64,000 nucleotides of DNA from Gammaproteobacteria bacterium (GTDB lineage Bacteria > Pseudomonadota > Gammaproteobacteria > JAPPPA01). Where the stretch lies: positions 62,001 through 126,000 of the forward strand of contig JAUHZK010000006.1 of NCBI GenBank assembly GCA_030425645.1, read 5' to 3'. Made by a program: the position numbers and the translations under genes. This document shows, piece by piece, positions 10,071 through 18,935 of the stretch. Numbering within the stretch: the stretch's first letter is position 1; the number at the start of each line of letters is the position of its first letter. The notes beneath the pieces are model-generated. The model saw only the letters and a program-made list of their open reading frames with translations, did no database searches and was not told where the DNA came from.

Positions 10071-13000
10071 CATTATCCAAAAGTCCATTCAGCACCGTAG
10101 TTTGGTGCTGATAGGCGCTGTGCTACTCACCGCATTTGGCTGGTTAAATCTGCGCAGCATGCCCGTTGACGCCATTCCGGACTTGTCTGACGTGCAAGTC
10201 ATTGTCAAAACCAGTTATCCGGGCCAAGCGCCGCAAGTGGTTGAGCAGCAGGTGACATATCCGCTAACCACGGCCATGTTGGCGGTGCCGGGTGCAGAAA
10301 CAGTGCGTGGTTTTTCCTTTTTCGGCGATTCCTTTGTGTACATTATTTTCGCCGATGGCACGGACCCGTATTGGGCGCGCTCGCGCGTGTTGGAATACCT
10401 AAGCCAGATCACACCACGGTTACCGGAAGGCACATCGTCAGCATTGGGGCCTGATGCAACCGGTGTCGGCTGGGTCTATGAGTATGCCTTGGTCGATCAA
10501 ACCGGCCGTCATGACTTGTCCGAGCTTCGAGCCATTCAAGACTGGTTTTTGAAGTATGAGTTGCAGTCCTTACCCGGTGTGTCTGAAGTGGCCAGTGTGG
10601 GTGGGATGGTCAAGCAATACCAAATCATCGTCGATCCAGACTTGCTACGGCACTACAACATCAGCCTCGCAGCCGTTACCCAGGCGGTAAAACGCGGCAA
10701 CGGCGAGGTCGGTGGTTCGGTGATTGAAATGGCTGAAACCGAATTTATGGTTCGAGCTACCGGTTATATCGAAGGCCTAGAAGAGTTACGGCAAATTCCA
10801 TTAATGACGAATGCGCAGGGCGTAGTCGTTACCTTAGCGGATGTGGCTCGTGTGGATGTGGGCCCGCAGCTGCGTCGCGGCATTGCTGAACTGGATGGAG
10901 AAGGCGAAGTCGCTGGTGGCATTATTGTTATGCGCTACGGCGAAAATGCCCAAGCGGTGATTAACGGCGTTAAAACCAAAATAACCGAGTTGGCAGCCAG
11001 CTTGCCCGAGGGTGTTGAGATTGTGCCGACGTACGATCGCAGCGAGTTGATTGGCCGAGCGGTGAGCAACCTATACGTCAAACTACTCGAAGAGTTTTTG
11101 GTGGTGGCCTTGGTCTGCGCCTTGTTCCTATTCCACCTACGGTCGGCCTTGGTTGCCATTTTAGTGCTGCCATTGGGTGTGCTCGCAGCGCTAATGATTT
11201 TGCGCTGGCAGGGCTTGAACGCCAACATCATGTCTTTGGGTGGTATTGCGATCGCGATTGGGGCGATGGTGGATGCCGCTATTGTGATGATTGAAAATGT
11301 GCACAAACATATCGAGCACGACGACGGCAAAACTCCGCATTGGAAGCTGGTGACGAAGGCGTCCATAGAGGTCGGTCCCGCATTATTCTTTTCTTTGATG
11401 ATCATCACCCTGAGCTTTTTACCGGTGTTTTCATTGGAAGCCCAGGAAGGGCGACTGTTTACACCGCTGGCGTACACCAAAACCTGGGCCATGGCGGCTG
11501 GCGCAGCCTTGTCGATTACCTTGGTGCCGGTGTTAATGGGTTACCTCATTCGCGGCAAGATTGTGCCCGAGCATAAAAATCCCATTAATCGGGGCTTGCA
11601 ATGGGTTTATGAACCCGTGATCAAGCTGACCTTACGGCACCCGTGGTGGTTTGTTGCCGGTTCGGTAGTGGTGATGTTGCTGTCGCTTTATCCCGCGTCG
11701 AAGCTGGGTTCTGAATTTATGCCGCCATTGGATGAAGGTGACTGGATGTATATGCCGACCACGCGTCCCGGGCTGTCGATTGGCGAAGCCTCGCAGTTGC
11801 TTCAGCAAACTGACAAGCTGATTAAGTCGGTGCCAGAAGTTAGCCAAGTGTTCGGCAAAGTTGGCCGCGCTGATACCGCGACTGACCCCGCGCCGTTAAC
11901 GATGATTGAAACTGTGATTCGTTTTAAACCAGAGTCAGAATGGCGTCCCGGCATGACGATAGAAAAAATCCGAGCTGAGATTAAATCTCGGGTCGATTTG
12001 CCCGGTGTGACCAATGCTTGGGTAATGCCGATCAAAACCCGTATTGATATGTTGGCCACGGGCATTAAAACGCCAGTGGGTATCAAGATTTCTGGGCCTG
12101 ATCTGGCTGTCATTCAGGCGATTGGTGCTGATATTGAAACCCTGTTGCCAAAGCTAGAAGGCACGGCCTCGGTGTACGCCGAGCGCTCCGCAGGTGGGCG
12201 TTATGTGGTGGTGGATATTGATCGGGCATCGGCAGCGCGTTATGGCTTAAATATCGCTGATGTACAACAGCTGGTAACCACGGCTATTGGCGGAGCTAAT
12301 GTATCTGAGTCAGTAGAAGGCTTGAGGCGTTTTCCTATTAATGTGCGTTATCCGCGCGCAGCCCGAGAGTCAATCTATGACATTCAAAACTTACCGGTGG
12401 TCACTGCGCAAGGTCTGCAGCTAAAACTGCAAGATGTTGCCCGTGTTTTTGTTGACGATGCCCCCCCATGATTAAAAGCGAAAATGCACGCCCAACCGGT
12501 TTTGTGTTTGTTGATATTGCTGACATCGACGTTGGCAGCTACGTCACTGAAGCCAAAACGTTTCTCGCCGACCAGCTAGAACTTCCTGCTGGCTATGCGC
12601 TGATTTGGTCGGGTCAATTTGAGTATATGGAGCGTTCCAAAGCTAAGCTGCAATTGGTGATTCCGGTCACGCTGCTGATTATTCTGTTATTGCTATACGC
12701 AACCTTTGGCAACTGGGCTGAGCCGTTTATGATTTTAAGCACGCTGCCATTTGCCCTGGCGGGTGGTGTGGGCTTGATTTATTTGCTCGGGCATTCCGTT
12801 TCGGTGGCTACCGGCATTGGGTTTATTGCGCTTGCCGGTGTTGCTGCCGAGTTTGGGGTCGTGATGCTTATTTATCTGAATGAGTCGGTTAAAAAATATC
12901 AGGAGCGCACGGCTGTTCCGACTATGGATGGCCTTAAAAAGGCAATTCACGATGGAGCTGTTCTAAGAGTAAGACCAAAAGCTATGACGGTGACGGTAAT

Positions 13001-13172
13001 CATCGCCGGTCTTTTACCCCTCTTCTGGGGTGATGGAACTGGCTCGGAAGTGATGCAACGAATTGCTGCCCCAATGGTTGGAGGAATGGTAACAGCGCCT
13101 TTGCTTTCTATGATAGTTCTGCCTGCTATGTATATGTTGGTTAGAAAAAGAGAGTTCTTCCCAACAAGTTGA
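10060..13172 (+). pseudogene. cusA: Cu/Ag RND efflux pump CusA, split by a one-base frameshift
   Basis: The first open part (10060-12471, 803 codons) ends in VDDAPP and then TGA. The second (12468-13172) resumes at [11 protein letters not shown], exactly where CusA proteins continue after a GPPM-like segment. The break is a run of seven C at 12461-12467; one more C would restore a protein of about 1037 residues (E. coli CusA about 1047). The three Met of the CusA copper site are kept in the contexts [16 protein letters not shown] and RIDMLATG, so the substrate is probably Cu(I)/Ag(I). The protein is a 12-helix inner membrane proton antiporter. A sequencing error, a true mutation or a slippage site are all possible. 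Confidence 0.9.
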
Positions 13173-13195
13173 TAGAACCGTTGTAAATACCGACA

Positions 13196-13222
13196 GACAC
13201 CTTCGCCTGCGAAGGTGTCTTT
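13196..13222 (+). terminator. Terminator after the cus operon
   Basis: A perfect 11-bp stem, GACACCTTCGC with GCGAAGGTGTC and a 2-base loop, followed by TTT. The T-run is short, but the stem is strong and the place between convergent genes fits. Confidence 0.8.
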
Positions 13223-13248
13223 CTAATGGGTGACCTATCCCTTGTGAG

Positions 13249-13806
13249 TTAACGCTCATTTGGGTGTTGCCAAGCATATTTCTGAAAAGCCTTATCAGGC
13301 TCAGTATGGGCAAGCGCATTGGTAAAGTTAGAAATGAGCTTGGATGCCAATCCGGTTAGCACCTCAAGCGCTTGGCGCTTGGTAAACCCCGCGTCCAGAA
13401 AATCCTGTAATTTCTCATTGCCTATATGCCCACGATTATCGAGTAGACCCTTGGAAAAGTCGTGCAGTGCTTGCAACTTTGCATCAGGAATCTGTGTTCC
13501 CTCTCTTAGTGCTCCGATAACAGCCTCTGGCATTTTGGCCGCGTGCATCATCCAAGTATGCCCCGGCACACAGTAGTGACAGTTGTTTTCGAAGTTGGCA
13601 GTCATGAATACAACTTGCTGTTCCAATGGAGACAGGGTTGTATTCTTCATAAATAAGCCAAATGCCGTGTTATAGGTCTCGTAAGTAGCTGGGGCCTCAG
13701 CTAAAACCTTATGCAGATTGGGCAACATGCCCATGTTCTTCTGTGACTGTTCAATTAGCGGTTTGGACTCTGCCGGAGCAGAATCGAGATCGTGGTAGCT
13801 AAACAT
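13249..13806 (-). CDS. Carboxymuconolactone decarboxylase/AhpD-like protein
   Basis: A 185-residue, mostly helical cytoplasmic protein. The motif NCHYCVPGH gives C76, C79 and H83, the redox CxxC-x3-H signature of the AhpD/CMD family, which reduces peroxides or acts in related thiol chemistry. It is the third gene of a putative operon with mdaB and a cupin gene, divergent from an HxlR-type regulator. That context suggests defence against quinones or other electrophiles. The exact substrate is not known. Confidence 0.82.
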   Translation of the reverse strand: MFSYHDLDSAPAESKPLIEQSQKNMGMLPNLHKVLAEAPATYETYNTAFGLFMKNTTLSPLEQQVVFMTANFENNCHYCVPGHTWMMHAAKMPEAVIGALREGTQIPDAKLQALHDFSKGLLDNRGHIGNEKLQDFLDAGFTKRQALEVLTGLASKLISNFTNALAHTEPDKAFQKYAWQHPNER

Positions 13807-13828
13807 AGGTGGCTCCGTAAGTATTTAT

Positions 13829-14194
13829 TTAGGGCTTGTCTTCAACAATGATGGCGATGACATCCGTACTGCCACTATTGCTCACTTGGTGCGCCCAGGC
13901 TTCATGCCACATCACGTGGCCATCAGGCACCTCAACGTCCATAGATTTACCGTCCGGCAGGCGAATCGTTAGCTTGCCGCCTTGTTGGAAGTAGACGGTT
14001 TCATTTTGATGTCGGTGCATGGCATCGGCTTCACCGGGCTTGAGTACCATCTTCAATACCAGTACTTCGTCGTTATGCTCGAGAACTTGATAACGATCTG
14101 GCGATGCTACATGGGCAGCGGGGTAGTCCTGAGCGGACCCTGACAATGAAATTAGCAAGCCAGTTAATACTGATAGTGCGGTTTTTGTGTTCAT
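13829..14194 (-). CDS. Exported small cupin-domain protein
   Basis: A 121-residue protein with a signal peptide ([21 protein letters not shown]) followed by a single cupin barrel. The metal-site motif MHRHQNETVYFQQG and the second motif WHEAWAHQ are visible. The start overlaps the mdaB stop (TAATG), so translation is probably coupled. Its function is unknown; small exported cupins often bind metals or act on small organic compounds. Confidence 0.78.
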   Translation of the reverse strand: MNTKTALSVLTGLLISLSGSAQDYPAAHVASPDRYQVLEHNDEVLVLKMVLKPGEADAMHRHQNETVYFQQGGKLTIRLPDGKSMDVEVPDGHVMWHEAWAHQVSNSGSTDVIAIIVEDKP

Positions 14195-14778
14195 TAAAAG
14201 TGCTCCTTGAGGTGCGCCTCATACCGTCTAAAGTCACTCTCGGCATCTGCCGCCTTCATCACGTCATAGCAGGCGAAGGTGGGCAGCGCTTCCATACCAA
14301 AGAAGCGGAAGTTCATGTGCATAGGGAAGAACAAGTCATCCACGGATTTGCCCTGAAACAGGTACTCCTGCGGGTCGTTAAACGACTCCTCGGGGGCGTT
14401 GAATGTCAGAGACAGCATGTATTGCTTGCCGCTTAAGCTGCCGCCTGCGCCATAGTTCTGCTTCGGTGCGTCACTATGGCGACCATCACCAGCACACAGG
14501 CGGCCATCCATGCCAGCGGTGTAGACCTCGTCCATATACTTTTTGAAAGTCCAGGGCACACCCATCCAGTTCACTGGCGTTTGCAGGAGAACGGTATCGG
14601 CCCATTGGTGGTTTTCGATTTCAGCCTCCACATCCCAACCTTTATCAACCGTTACCACGCGTATTTCATGCCCGCGCTCGGCCAGCTGCTCTGCGGCCTG
14701 TTGGGTTAGTGTCCGATTCAGCCGTCCTTCGGCGAATGGGTATTGATGGTGTGCATTAATAATCAGGATCTTGTTCAT
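14194..14778 (-). CDS. mdaB: NAD(P)H:quinone oxidoreductase, MdaB-like
   Basis: A 194-residue flavodoxin-fold enzyme expected to reduce quinones by two electrons with FAD, avoiding semiquinones. The motifs [24 protein letters not shown] and YTAGM fit MdaB and related NQO-type proteins. I start at the ATG at 14778 because AGAGGAG lies just upstream; an in-frame start 13 codons earlier has no such site. It is the first gene of the operon divergent from the HxlR regulator, which probably controls it. Confidence 0.88.
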   Translation of the reverse strand: MNKILIINAHHQYPFAEGRLNRTLTQQAAEQLAERGHEIRVVTVDKGWDVEAEIENHQWADTVLLQTPVNWMGVPWTFKKYMDEVYTAGMDGRLCAGDGRHSDAPKQNYGAGGSLSGKQYMLSLTFNAPEESFNDPQEYLFQGKSVDDLFFPMHMNFRFFGMEALPTFACYDVMKAADAESDFRRYEAHLKEHF

Positions 14779-14842
14779 CTCAACTCCTCTATGGTTCTGC
14801 CATATCGCTGGTTTCAAGTTGAGATGTATTATTTATTTTAGG

Positions 14843-14862
14843 ATACTAATATCAACTAGTAT
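14843..14862. promoter_or_regulatory. Inverted repeat in the mdaB-hxlR divergent region (possible operator)
   Basis: ATACTA and TAGTAT are separated by 8 bases in a short AT-rich divergent promoter region. Nearby GTATACTTTTAGTA may be a related half-site. HxlR/YodB-type regulators bind such symmetric AT-rich sites. No binding data are available from sequence alone. Confidence 0.5.
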
Positions 14863-14898
14863 ACTTTTAGTAACCTATGTGAAACCGGAGGAGATCTC

Positions 14899-15255
14899 AT
14901 GGAAAGTTACGTAGAAACAGACAGTTATGGTCGTAAAAAAACTTTCAATGTTTGCACCGAACCCTGCTCGATTGAGCGCGGTATGAGGCTTATCGGTGGC
15001 AAATGGACGGGATCAATTATCTATCACCTCAAAGATGAACCCGTAAGATTCAATGACTTGACCCGAATGCTTGGCGGCGCCAGCAAAAAGATGATTGACC
15101 AACGTTTAAAGGAACTAGAGGCTCGCGGTATGGTGATTCGTAAGGTGATCAATGATCGGCCAGTAGCCGTGACTTATGAACTCACAGACTTTGGTCGTTC
15201 TGCACTTGATATCCTAGAGCGCCTGCGCAGCTGGTCAGTGTCGAGTGGATTGTAG
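14899..15255 (+). CDS. HxlR-family winged-helix transcriptional regulator
   Basis: A 118-residue DNA-binding protein with the HxlR signature CSIERGMRLIGGKWTGSI followed by the helix-turn-helix and wing. GGAGGAG lies just before the start. C19 and C23 lie in the position used by YodB/HypR-like members to sense quinones, aldehydes or disulfide stress. It is divergent from mdaB-cupin-CMD and probably regulates that operon, and possibly the downstream Rieske gene. The inducer is inferred only from the family. Confidence 0.9.
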   Translation: MESYVETDSYGRKKTFNVCTEPCSIERGMRLIGGKWTGSIIYHLKDEPVRFNDLTRMLGGASKKMIDQRLKELEARGMVIRKVINDRPVAVTYELTDFGRSALDILERLRSWSVSSGL

Positions 15256-15295
15256 CCAATTCCAAATTAGGACTATCTAGAAGGAGAGTGCGAGG

Positions 15296-16459
15296 GTGAC
15301 CCCACAACAAGAACAAGCCTTATTGAAGGCTTGCATAGCAGCTAGGCAGACTAAAACGACTACATCAGGCCCGCCAAGCCAGATTGATACGCAGCGTTAT
15401 CTCAGCGCTAAGCGTTTCCTGCAAGAATTACAGGGCCTATGGCAGCGTGTGCCGACGGTGGTGCTGCATACGTCAGAGTTGCCCCGTAATAGTTATCAAG
15501 CTCGTGATACGGCCCTAGGTCGGGTGATTTTTACGCGCGACGAAGAGGGCGTAGTGCGGGCTTTTCACAATGTCTGTCGGCATCGTGGCAGCCAATTGGT
15601 GACTAATGAAGGTGCTTGTGAAAAACGCCTCGTTTGTCCTTATCACGCATGGACCTATGGCCTTGATGGGCATTTGCAGGGTGTACCGGCTGAGTCGCAA
15701 TGCTTTCCCGACTTAGATAAATCTGCAATGGGTTTGTTGGCGATTCCCTGCGTTGAGAAATATGGTTTTGTCTGGCTCTGTCCTACAGCGACTACCACAG
15801 CGACCGGCGACACCGCCGAGCAAGCCGTAGTGGCGCACGTGGGTGAAATGGCGGCAGATTTGGAATGGCTGCAACTAGATAAGTTGCATGTCTGCGAATC
15901 GGTTCCGAAAACCTGGCAGGCCAATTGGAAGTTGCTGGTAGAGGGCGGTATTGAGACCTATCACTTTGCAGTGGCGCATAAGAAAACCATTGCGCCGTTT
16001 TTCCTTAACAATATTGCCGTGACGGATCAATTAGGCCAGCATTTCCGTACGGTGATTCCCAATCGTGCGATTGATCAAGTTGCCCAATTGCCTGAGTCTA
16101 AACAGCGCCTTCGCGCCTGCACGCATATCAATTACAACGTGTTAGGTAGCGTTGGGCTGTTAGTGCAAGACGAGCATATCGATTGGTTCCGCATGCGCCC
16201 AATCGCCGCTGACCAAACCGAAATTACCATTACCAGCTTGGTACCAACTGCAAAGGATGAGTTAAGCCCAGACCAAGCCGCCCATTGGCAAAAAAATATG
16301 GCCATTACCAATACGGTGCTTGATGAGGACTTTGTAATCGGCGAAGGCATTCAACGCTCGATCGCTCAAGGCGCACTCACGAGTTTGCAGTTTGGTACGG
16401 CTGAGTGGGGCTTAAAAGCCTTTAATGACTCTGTTGATGCTTATATAGGCCCTTTATAG
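15296..16459 (+). CDS. Rieske non-heme iron oxygenase, large subunit type
   Basis: A 387-residue oxygenase. The Rieske [2Fe-2S] ligands are C94, H96 (CRHRG) and C114, H117 (CPYH). The mononuclear iron site includes H223 and H228 in IETYHFAVAH plus a later Asp (VLDEDF). GTG 15296 is taken as the start because AAGGAG lies 9 bases upstream. It resembles the aromatic ring or choline/carnitine-type monooxygenase alpha subunits. No reductase gene is adjacent, so the electron donor must be elsewhere. The substrate is unknown. It follows the HxlR gene by 40 bases in the same direction. Confidence 0.85.
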   Translation: MTPQQEQALLKACIAARQTKTTTSGPPSQIDTQRYLSAKRFLQELQGLWQRVPTVVLHTSELPRNSYQARDTALGRVIFTRDEEGVVRAFHNVCRHRGSQLVTNEGACEKRLVCPYHAWTYGLDGHLQGVPAESQCFPDLDKSAMGLLAIPCVEKYGFVWLCPTATTTATGDTAEQAVVAHVGEMAADLEWLQLDKLHVCESVPKTWQANWKLLVEGGIETYHFAVAHKKTIAPFFLNNIAVTDQLGQHFRTVIPNRAIDQVAQLPESKQRLRACTHINYNVLGSVGLLVQDEHIDWFRMRPIAADQTEITITSLVPTAKDELSPDQAAHWQKNMAITNTVLDEDFVIGEGIQRSIAQGALTSLQFGTAEWGLKAFNDSVDAYIGPL

Positions 16460-16470
16460 GCCATGTGCCT

Positions 16471-17097
16471 TTAAGGTTTGGATTCACCCCAAAGCGTTTC
16501 CAGCCGTTGGTCACGGCCACAAGCCCAGCGGTAATATTTATAGCGCGCGGGGTTTTTGCGGTAATAGTCTTGGTGGTAATCCTCGGCGGCGTAAAAGGTT
16601 GTCGCTTCAGTGACTTCTACCTTGACTGGTTCGGCAAAACGGCCAGATTGGTTGATTGCGTCACGTGATTTCTCGGCGGCGTTACGCTGCTCTGCGTTAT
16701 GCCAAAAGACCCCAGGCCGGTACTGTCTGCCCGTATCGCAGAATTGGCGGTCGTCGGTAGTTGGGTCAACATTCAGCCAAAAGGTCTTGAGTAAGGTTTC
16801 ATAGCTGACTCGTTTGGGGTCGTAGACCACCTCAACCGCTTCGGTATGTCCGGTTTCGCCACGTGCGACTTGTTTGTAGGCTGGGTTGACCTCTTTGCCA
16901 CCGATGTAACCAGAGGTGGTTGAGATGACGCCGTCGAGCTTGTCGAAGGGCGGTTCGACACACCAAAAACAGCCTGCTGCAAAGGTGGCTTTGGCAAAAC
17001 CCTCTGCTGCTGGTGGTGTTGGCATGGTGGCAAATGCTGTGCTGCTGATAACTGCGCTAAGTAATAAGCCAAAGAGGCTGCTGATGGTGTGTTTCAT
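16471..17097 (-). CDS. msrA: Peptide methionine-S-sulfoxide reductase MsrA, exported
   Basis: It repairs the S-epimer of methionine sulfoxide in proteins. 208 residues, with a Sec-type signal peptide (MKHTISSLFGLLLSAVISSTAFA). The catalytic Cys is C43 in GCFWCVEPPF, and SGYIGG and GHTEAVEV are family motifs. It starts immediately after the msrB stop, so the pair is an operon. The signal peptides on both put this repair pair in the periplasm, unlike the usual cytoplasmic forms. Confidence 0.95.
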   Translation of the reverse strand: MKHTISSLFGLLLSAVISSTAFATMPTPPAAEGFAKATFAAGCFWCVEPPFDKLDGVISTTSGYIGGKEVNPAYKQVARGETGHTEAVEVVYDPKRVSYETLLKTFWLNVDPTTDDRQFCDTGRQYRPGVFWHNAEQRNAAEKSRDAINQSGRFAEPVKVEVTEATTFYAAEDYHQDYYRKNPARYKYYRWACGRDQRLETLWGESKP

Positions 17098-17586
17098 TTA
17101 GGCGCGTAGCTCCGGCAGGGTTTCATCTTTTGGCACAAATTCGAGTGCGAGACCGTTGTTGCAATAACGTTTTCCGGTGGGTTTAGGGCCATCATCAAAC
17201 ACATGGCCTTGGTGACCACCGCAGTTACTGCAGTGATATTCCGTGCGTGGCAAAAACAGTTTGAAATCACGCTTGGTGTTTACTGCATTGGCAATCGGCT
17301 GCCAAAAACTAGGCCAGCCAGTGCCGCTTTTGTATTTAGTTTCTGATGAAAACAGCGGTTGATAGCAGGCGGCGCAGATAAACGTGCCGTCGCGGTTTTC
17401 GTTTAGCAGTGGTGAGGTAAAACTACGCTCGGTGCCTTCTTCAAAAAGGATGTGATATTCCTCTTTGCTGAGGAGAGCCTTCCACTCGGCTAGTGTTTTT
17501 GAGGCTTTGGCTGCCAACGCCGCTACGGGTAGCTGCAAAGCAGCCGTCGCGGCGAGGATGGAGCTAATAAAGGTTCTGCGGTTCAT
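17098..17586 (-). CDS. msrB: Peptide methionine-R-sulfoxide reductase MsrB, exported
   Basis: It reduces the R-epimer of methionine sulfoxide. 162 residues. The N-terminus (MNRRTFISSILAATAALQLP) looks like a Tat or Sec signal. Zinc ligands are C71/C74 and C119/C122; the resolving or catalytic motif RYCNNGLALEF carries the catalytic C142. SGTGWPSFW is conserved. The downstream msrA begins with no gap. Both epimers would be repaired in the same compartment. Confidence 0.95.
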   Translation of the reverse strand: MNRRTFISSILAATAALQLPVAALAAKASKTLAEWKALLSKEEYHILFEEGTERSFTSPLLNENRDGTFICAACYQPLFSSETKYKSGTGWPSFWQPIANAVNTKRDFKLFLPRTEYHCSNCGGHQGHVFDDGPKPTGKRYCNNGLALEFVPKDETLPELRA

Positions 17587-17643
17587 AGTCTTTTCAATGT
17601 CTGAATTACCGCATTGGATGTTGGCAGGGGCGGTTAGTTCCCA

Positions 17644-18201
17644 CTAGGCTCGGCCTAGTTTTTTCGCCGCCGCCGCCAGTAACAAACGTGAATACAGAAT
17701 ATGAAAACCACCCAAGAGCGAAAATACAAATCGGGCGAGTGTGGAGCGGTTGGGGCCGCCTTTGATCACCGCAGAACCGAAATACAGCCTTGTTCCGGCG
17801 TCATGATGGTCAGCCATTAACCAATGGCGCGTGCGGCCTTCAATGTCGGCCATTAATAATTGCTCGGTGTTTTGTTCCTCAACACGCCAAGCAGAAAACC
17901 TTGTGGTTTGCTGCCGCGAAAGCGCAACGGCTTCGGCGTCGTCAGAGGCTTGTTTTAGCGCCACGGCCAAAATGTGGCGCTCTAGCTTAAATAACCAAGT
18001 TTGGTAAAACGCTGCTACTAGTTGGGCTTGGGTAACCGCTTGAGGCAGTGAGCAGCAAAAACAATCTGTGTAGTCGCCACTTTGTTGATAGCGATACAGC
18101 AAAGCGCCTCTAGCTAGGCTGACTTGTTTGACCTTAGTGATAAACCACATGGCGGCAATCGATTGATTGATTTCGAGCACCGTAGCATGTGCGGCAAGCA
18201 C
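17644..18201 (-). CDS. Conserved-looking protein of unknown function
   Basis: About 185 residues if started at the GTG at 18201; an ATG at 18147 (MWFITKVKQ) is an alternative start. I do not recognise a family with certainty. Visible features are the acidic/aromatic motif SGDYTDCFCC, a run FYQTWLFKLERHIL, a later GRTRHWLMADHH with TRLYFGSAVI, and a hydrophobic C-terminal segment (ARFVFSLLGGFHILYSRLLLAAAA). This could be a membrane-associated helix. It lies just downstream of the mlaC terminator and upstream of msrBA on the same strand. Confidence 0.6.
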   Translation of the reverse strand: MLAAHATVLEINQSIAAMWFITKVKQVSLARGALLYRYQQSGDYTDCFCCSLPQAVTQAQLVAAFYQTWLFKLERHILAVALKQASDDAEAVALSRQQTTRFSAWRVEEQNTEQLLMADIEGRTRHWLMADHHDAGTRLYFGSAVIKGGPNRSTLARFVFSLLGGFHILYSRLLLAAAAKKLGRA

Positions 18202-18228
18202 AAAAAAGCCGGGCAGTAGCCCGGCTTT
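18202..18228 (-). terminator. Terminator after mlaC
   Basis: On the minus strand GCCGGGC and GCCCGGC form a 7-bp stem with a 4-base loop, followed by six T. It closes the mla operon. Confidence 0.9.
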
Positions 18229-18252
18229 GCTGTCTGAGGAACTAGCAGTTAG

Positions 18253-18891
18253 TTAGCTATTCTTGGCTTTTAAATCAGCGATTAACGCGGCAATACCGTC
18301 GTCTTTCGCTTTTTTGCCAAAGCTGCGGCGGTAGTTGGTGACGAGCGACAAGCCGTCAACAGCAACATCGTACACTTTCCATTTGCCGTCGATACGGTGC
18401 AAGGCGTAGTCGATTGGAATGCTTGGGCCGGCTTGTGGAATGATCTCTACGCCAACTTTGGTGTCGTCGGGGTCACTACCTGCACGCCAAGGTAGGTATT
18501 CGACTTCTTGGTCGCTGTAGTTGGTTAGTGAGTTGGCGTAAGTGCGTACCAGTAGAGTGCGAAACTCGTCAGTAAACTGGCTACGTTCTTCGGCGGTGGC
18601 TTTGCGCCAGTACTTACCCAGTACCAATTGGCTCATATAGGCAAAATCGAAGTTTGGCAGCACGAATTCATTAACGTATTCATTAACCAAGTTCTTGTCG
18701 GTGCCTAGGCGATCTTTGTCTTCGGCGAGTTTGGCAAGTACTTGTTCAGTAACTTCTTTAACCAGCTCGGCAGGGTTTTGCTCGGCCGGATTTTGTGCGC
18801 TGGCGGCGTCTTCAGCGCTAGCAACTTGGCTGCTTAGCAGGCCAACACTTAGCAGTAGGCTGGTGAATAAGGTTTTTAATACGGTGTTCAT
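18253..18891 (-). CDS. mlaC: Periplasmic phospholipid-binding protein MlaC (Ttg2D)
   Basis: It shuttles phospholipids between the outer membrane and the inner membrane MlaFED complex. 212 residues with a signal peptide (TLFTSLLLSVGLLSSQVASA). Family motifs include NEFVLPNFDFAYMSQLVLGKYW and the C-terminal DGKWKVYDVAVDGLSLVTNYR. A TolC-like gene precedes it in the operon. No mlaB (STAS) gene follows; a terminator comes directly. Confidence 0.93.
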   Translation of the reverse strand: MNTVLKTLFTSLLLSVGLLSSQVASAEDAASAQNPAEQNPAELVKEVTEQVLAKLAEDKDRLGTDKNLVNEYVNEFVLPNFDFAYMSQLVLGKYWRKATAEERSQFTDEFRTLLVRTYANSLTNYSDQEVEYLPWRAGSDPDDTKVGVEIIPQAGPSIPIDYALHRIDGKWKVYDVAVDGLSLVTNYRRSFGKKAKDDGIAALIADLKAKNS

Positions 18892-18935
18892 GGTGCGGCT
18901 GACTTCTTAAATACAGTTATTGGTTTACGCGGTGT

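Noticed and set aside
12461-12471. Programmed frameshifting in cusA
   Set aside because: A C7 run alone is not a recognised slippery site with a stimulatory structure, so error, mutation or phase variation are favoured.
16460-16470. Terminator between the Rieske gene and msrA
   Set aside because: The short GGCC/GCCT pairing is too weak, and the gap is only 11 bases.
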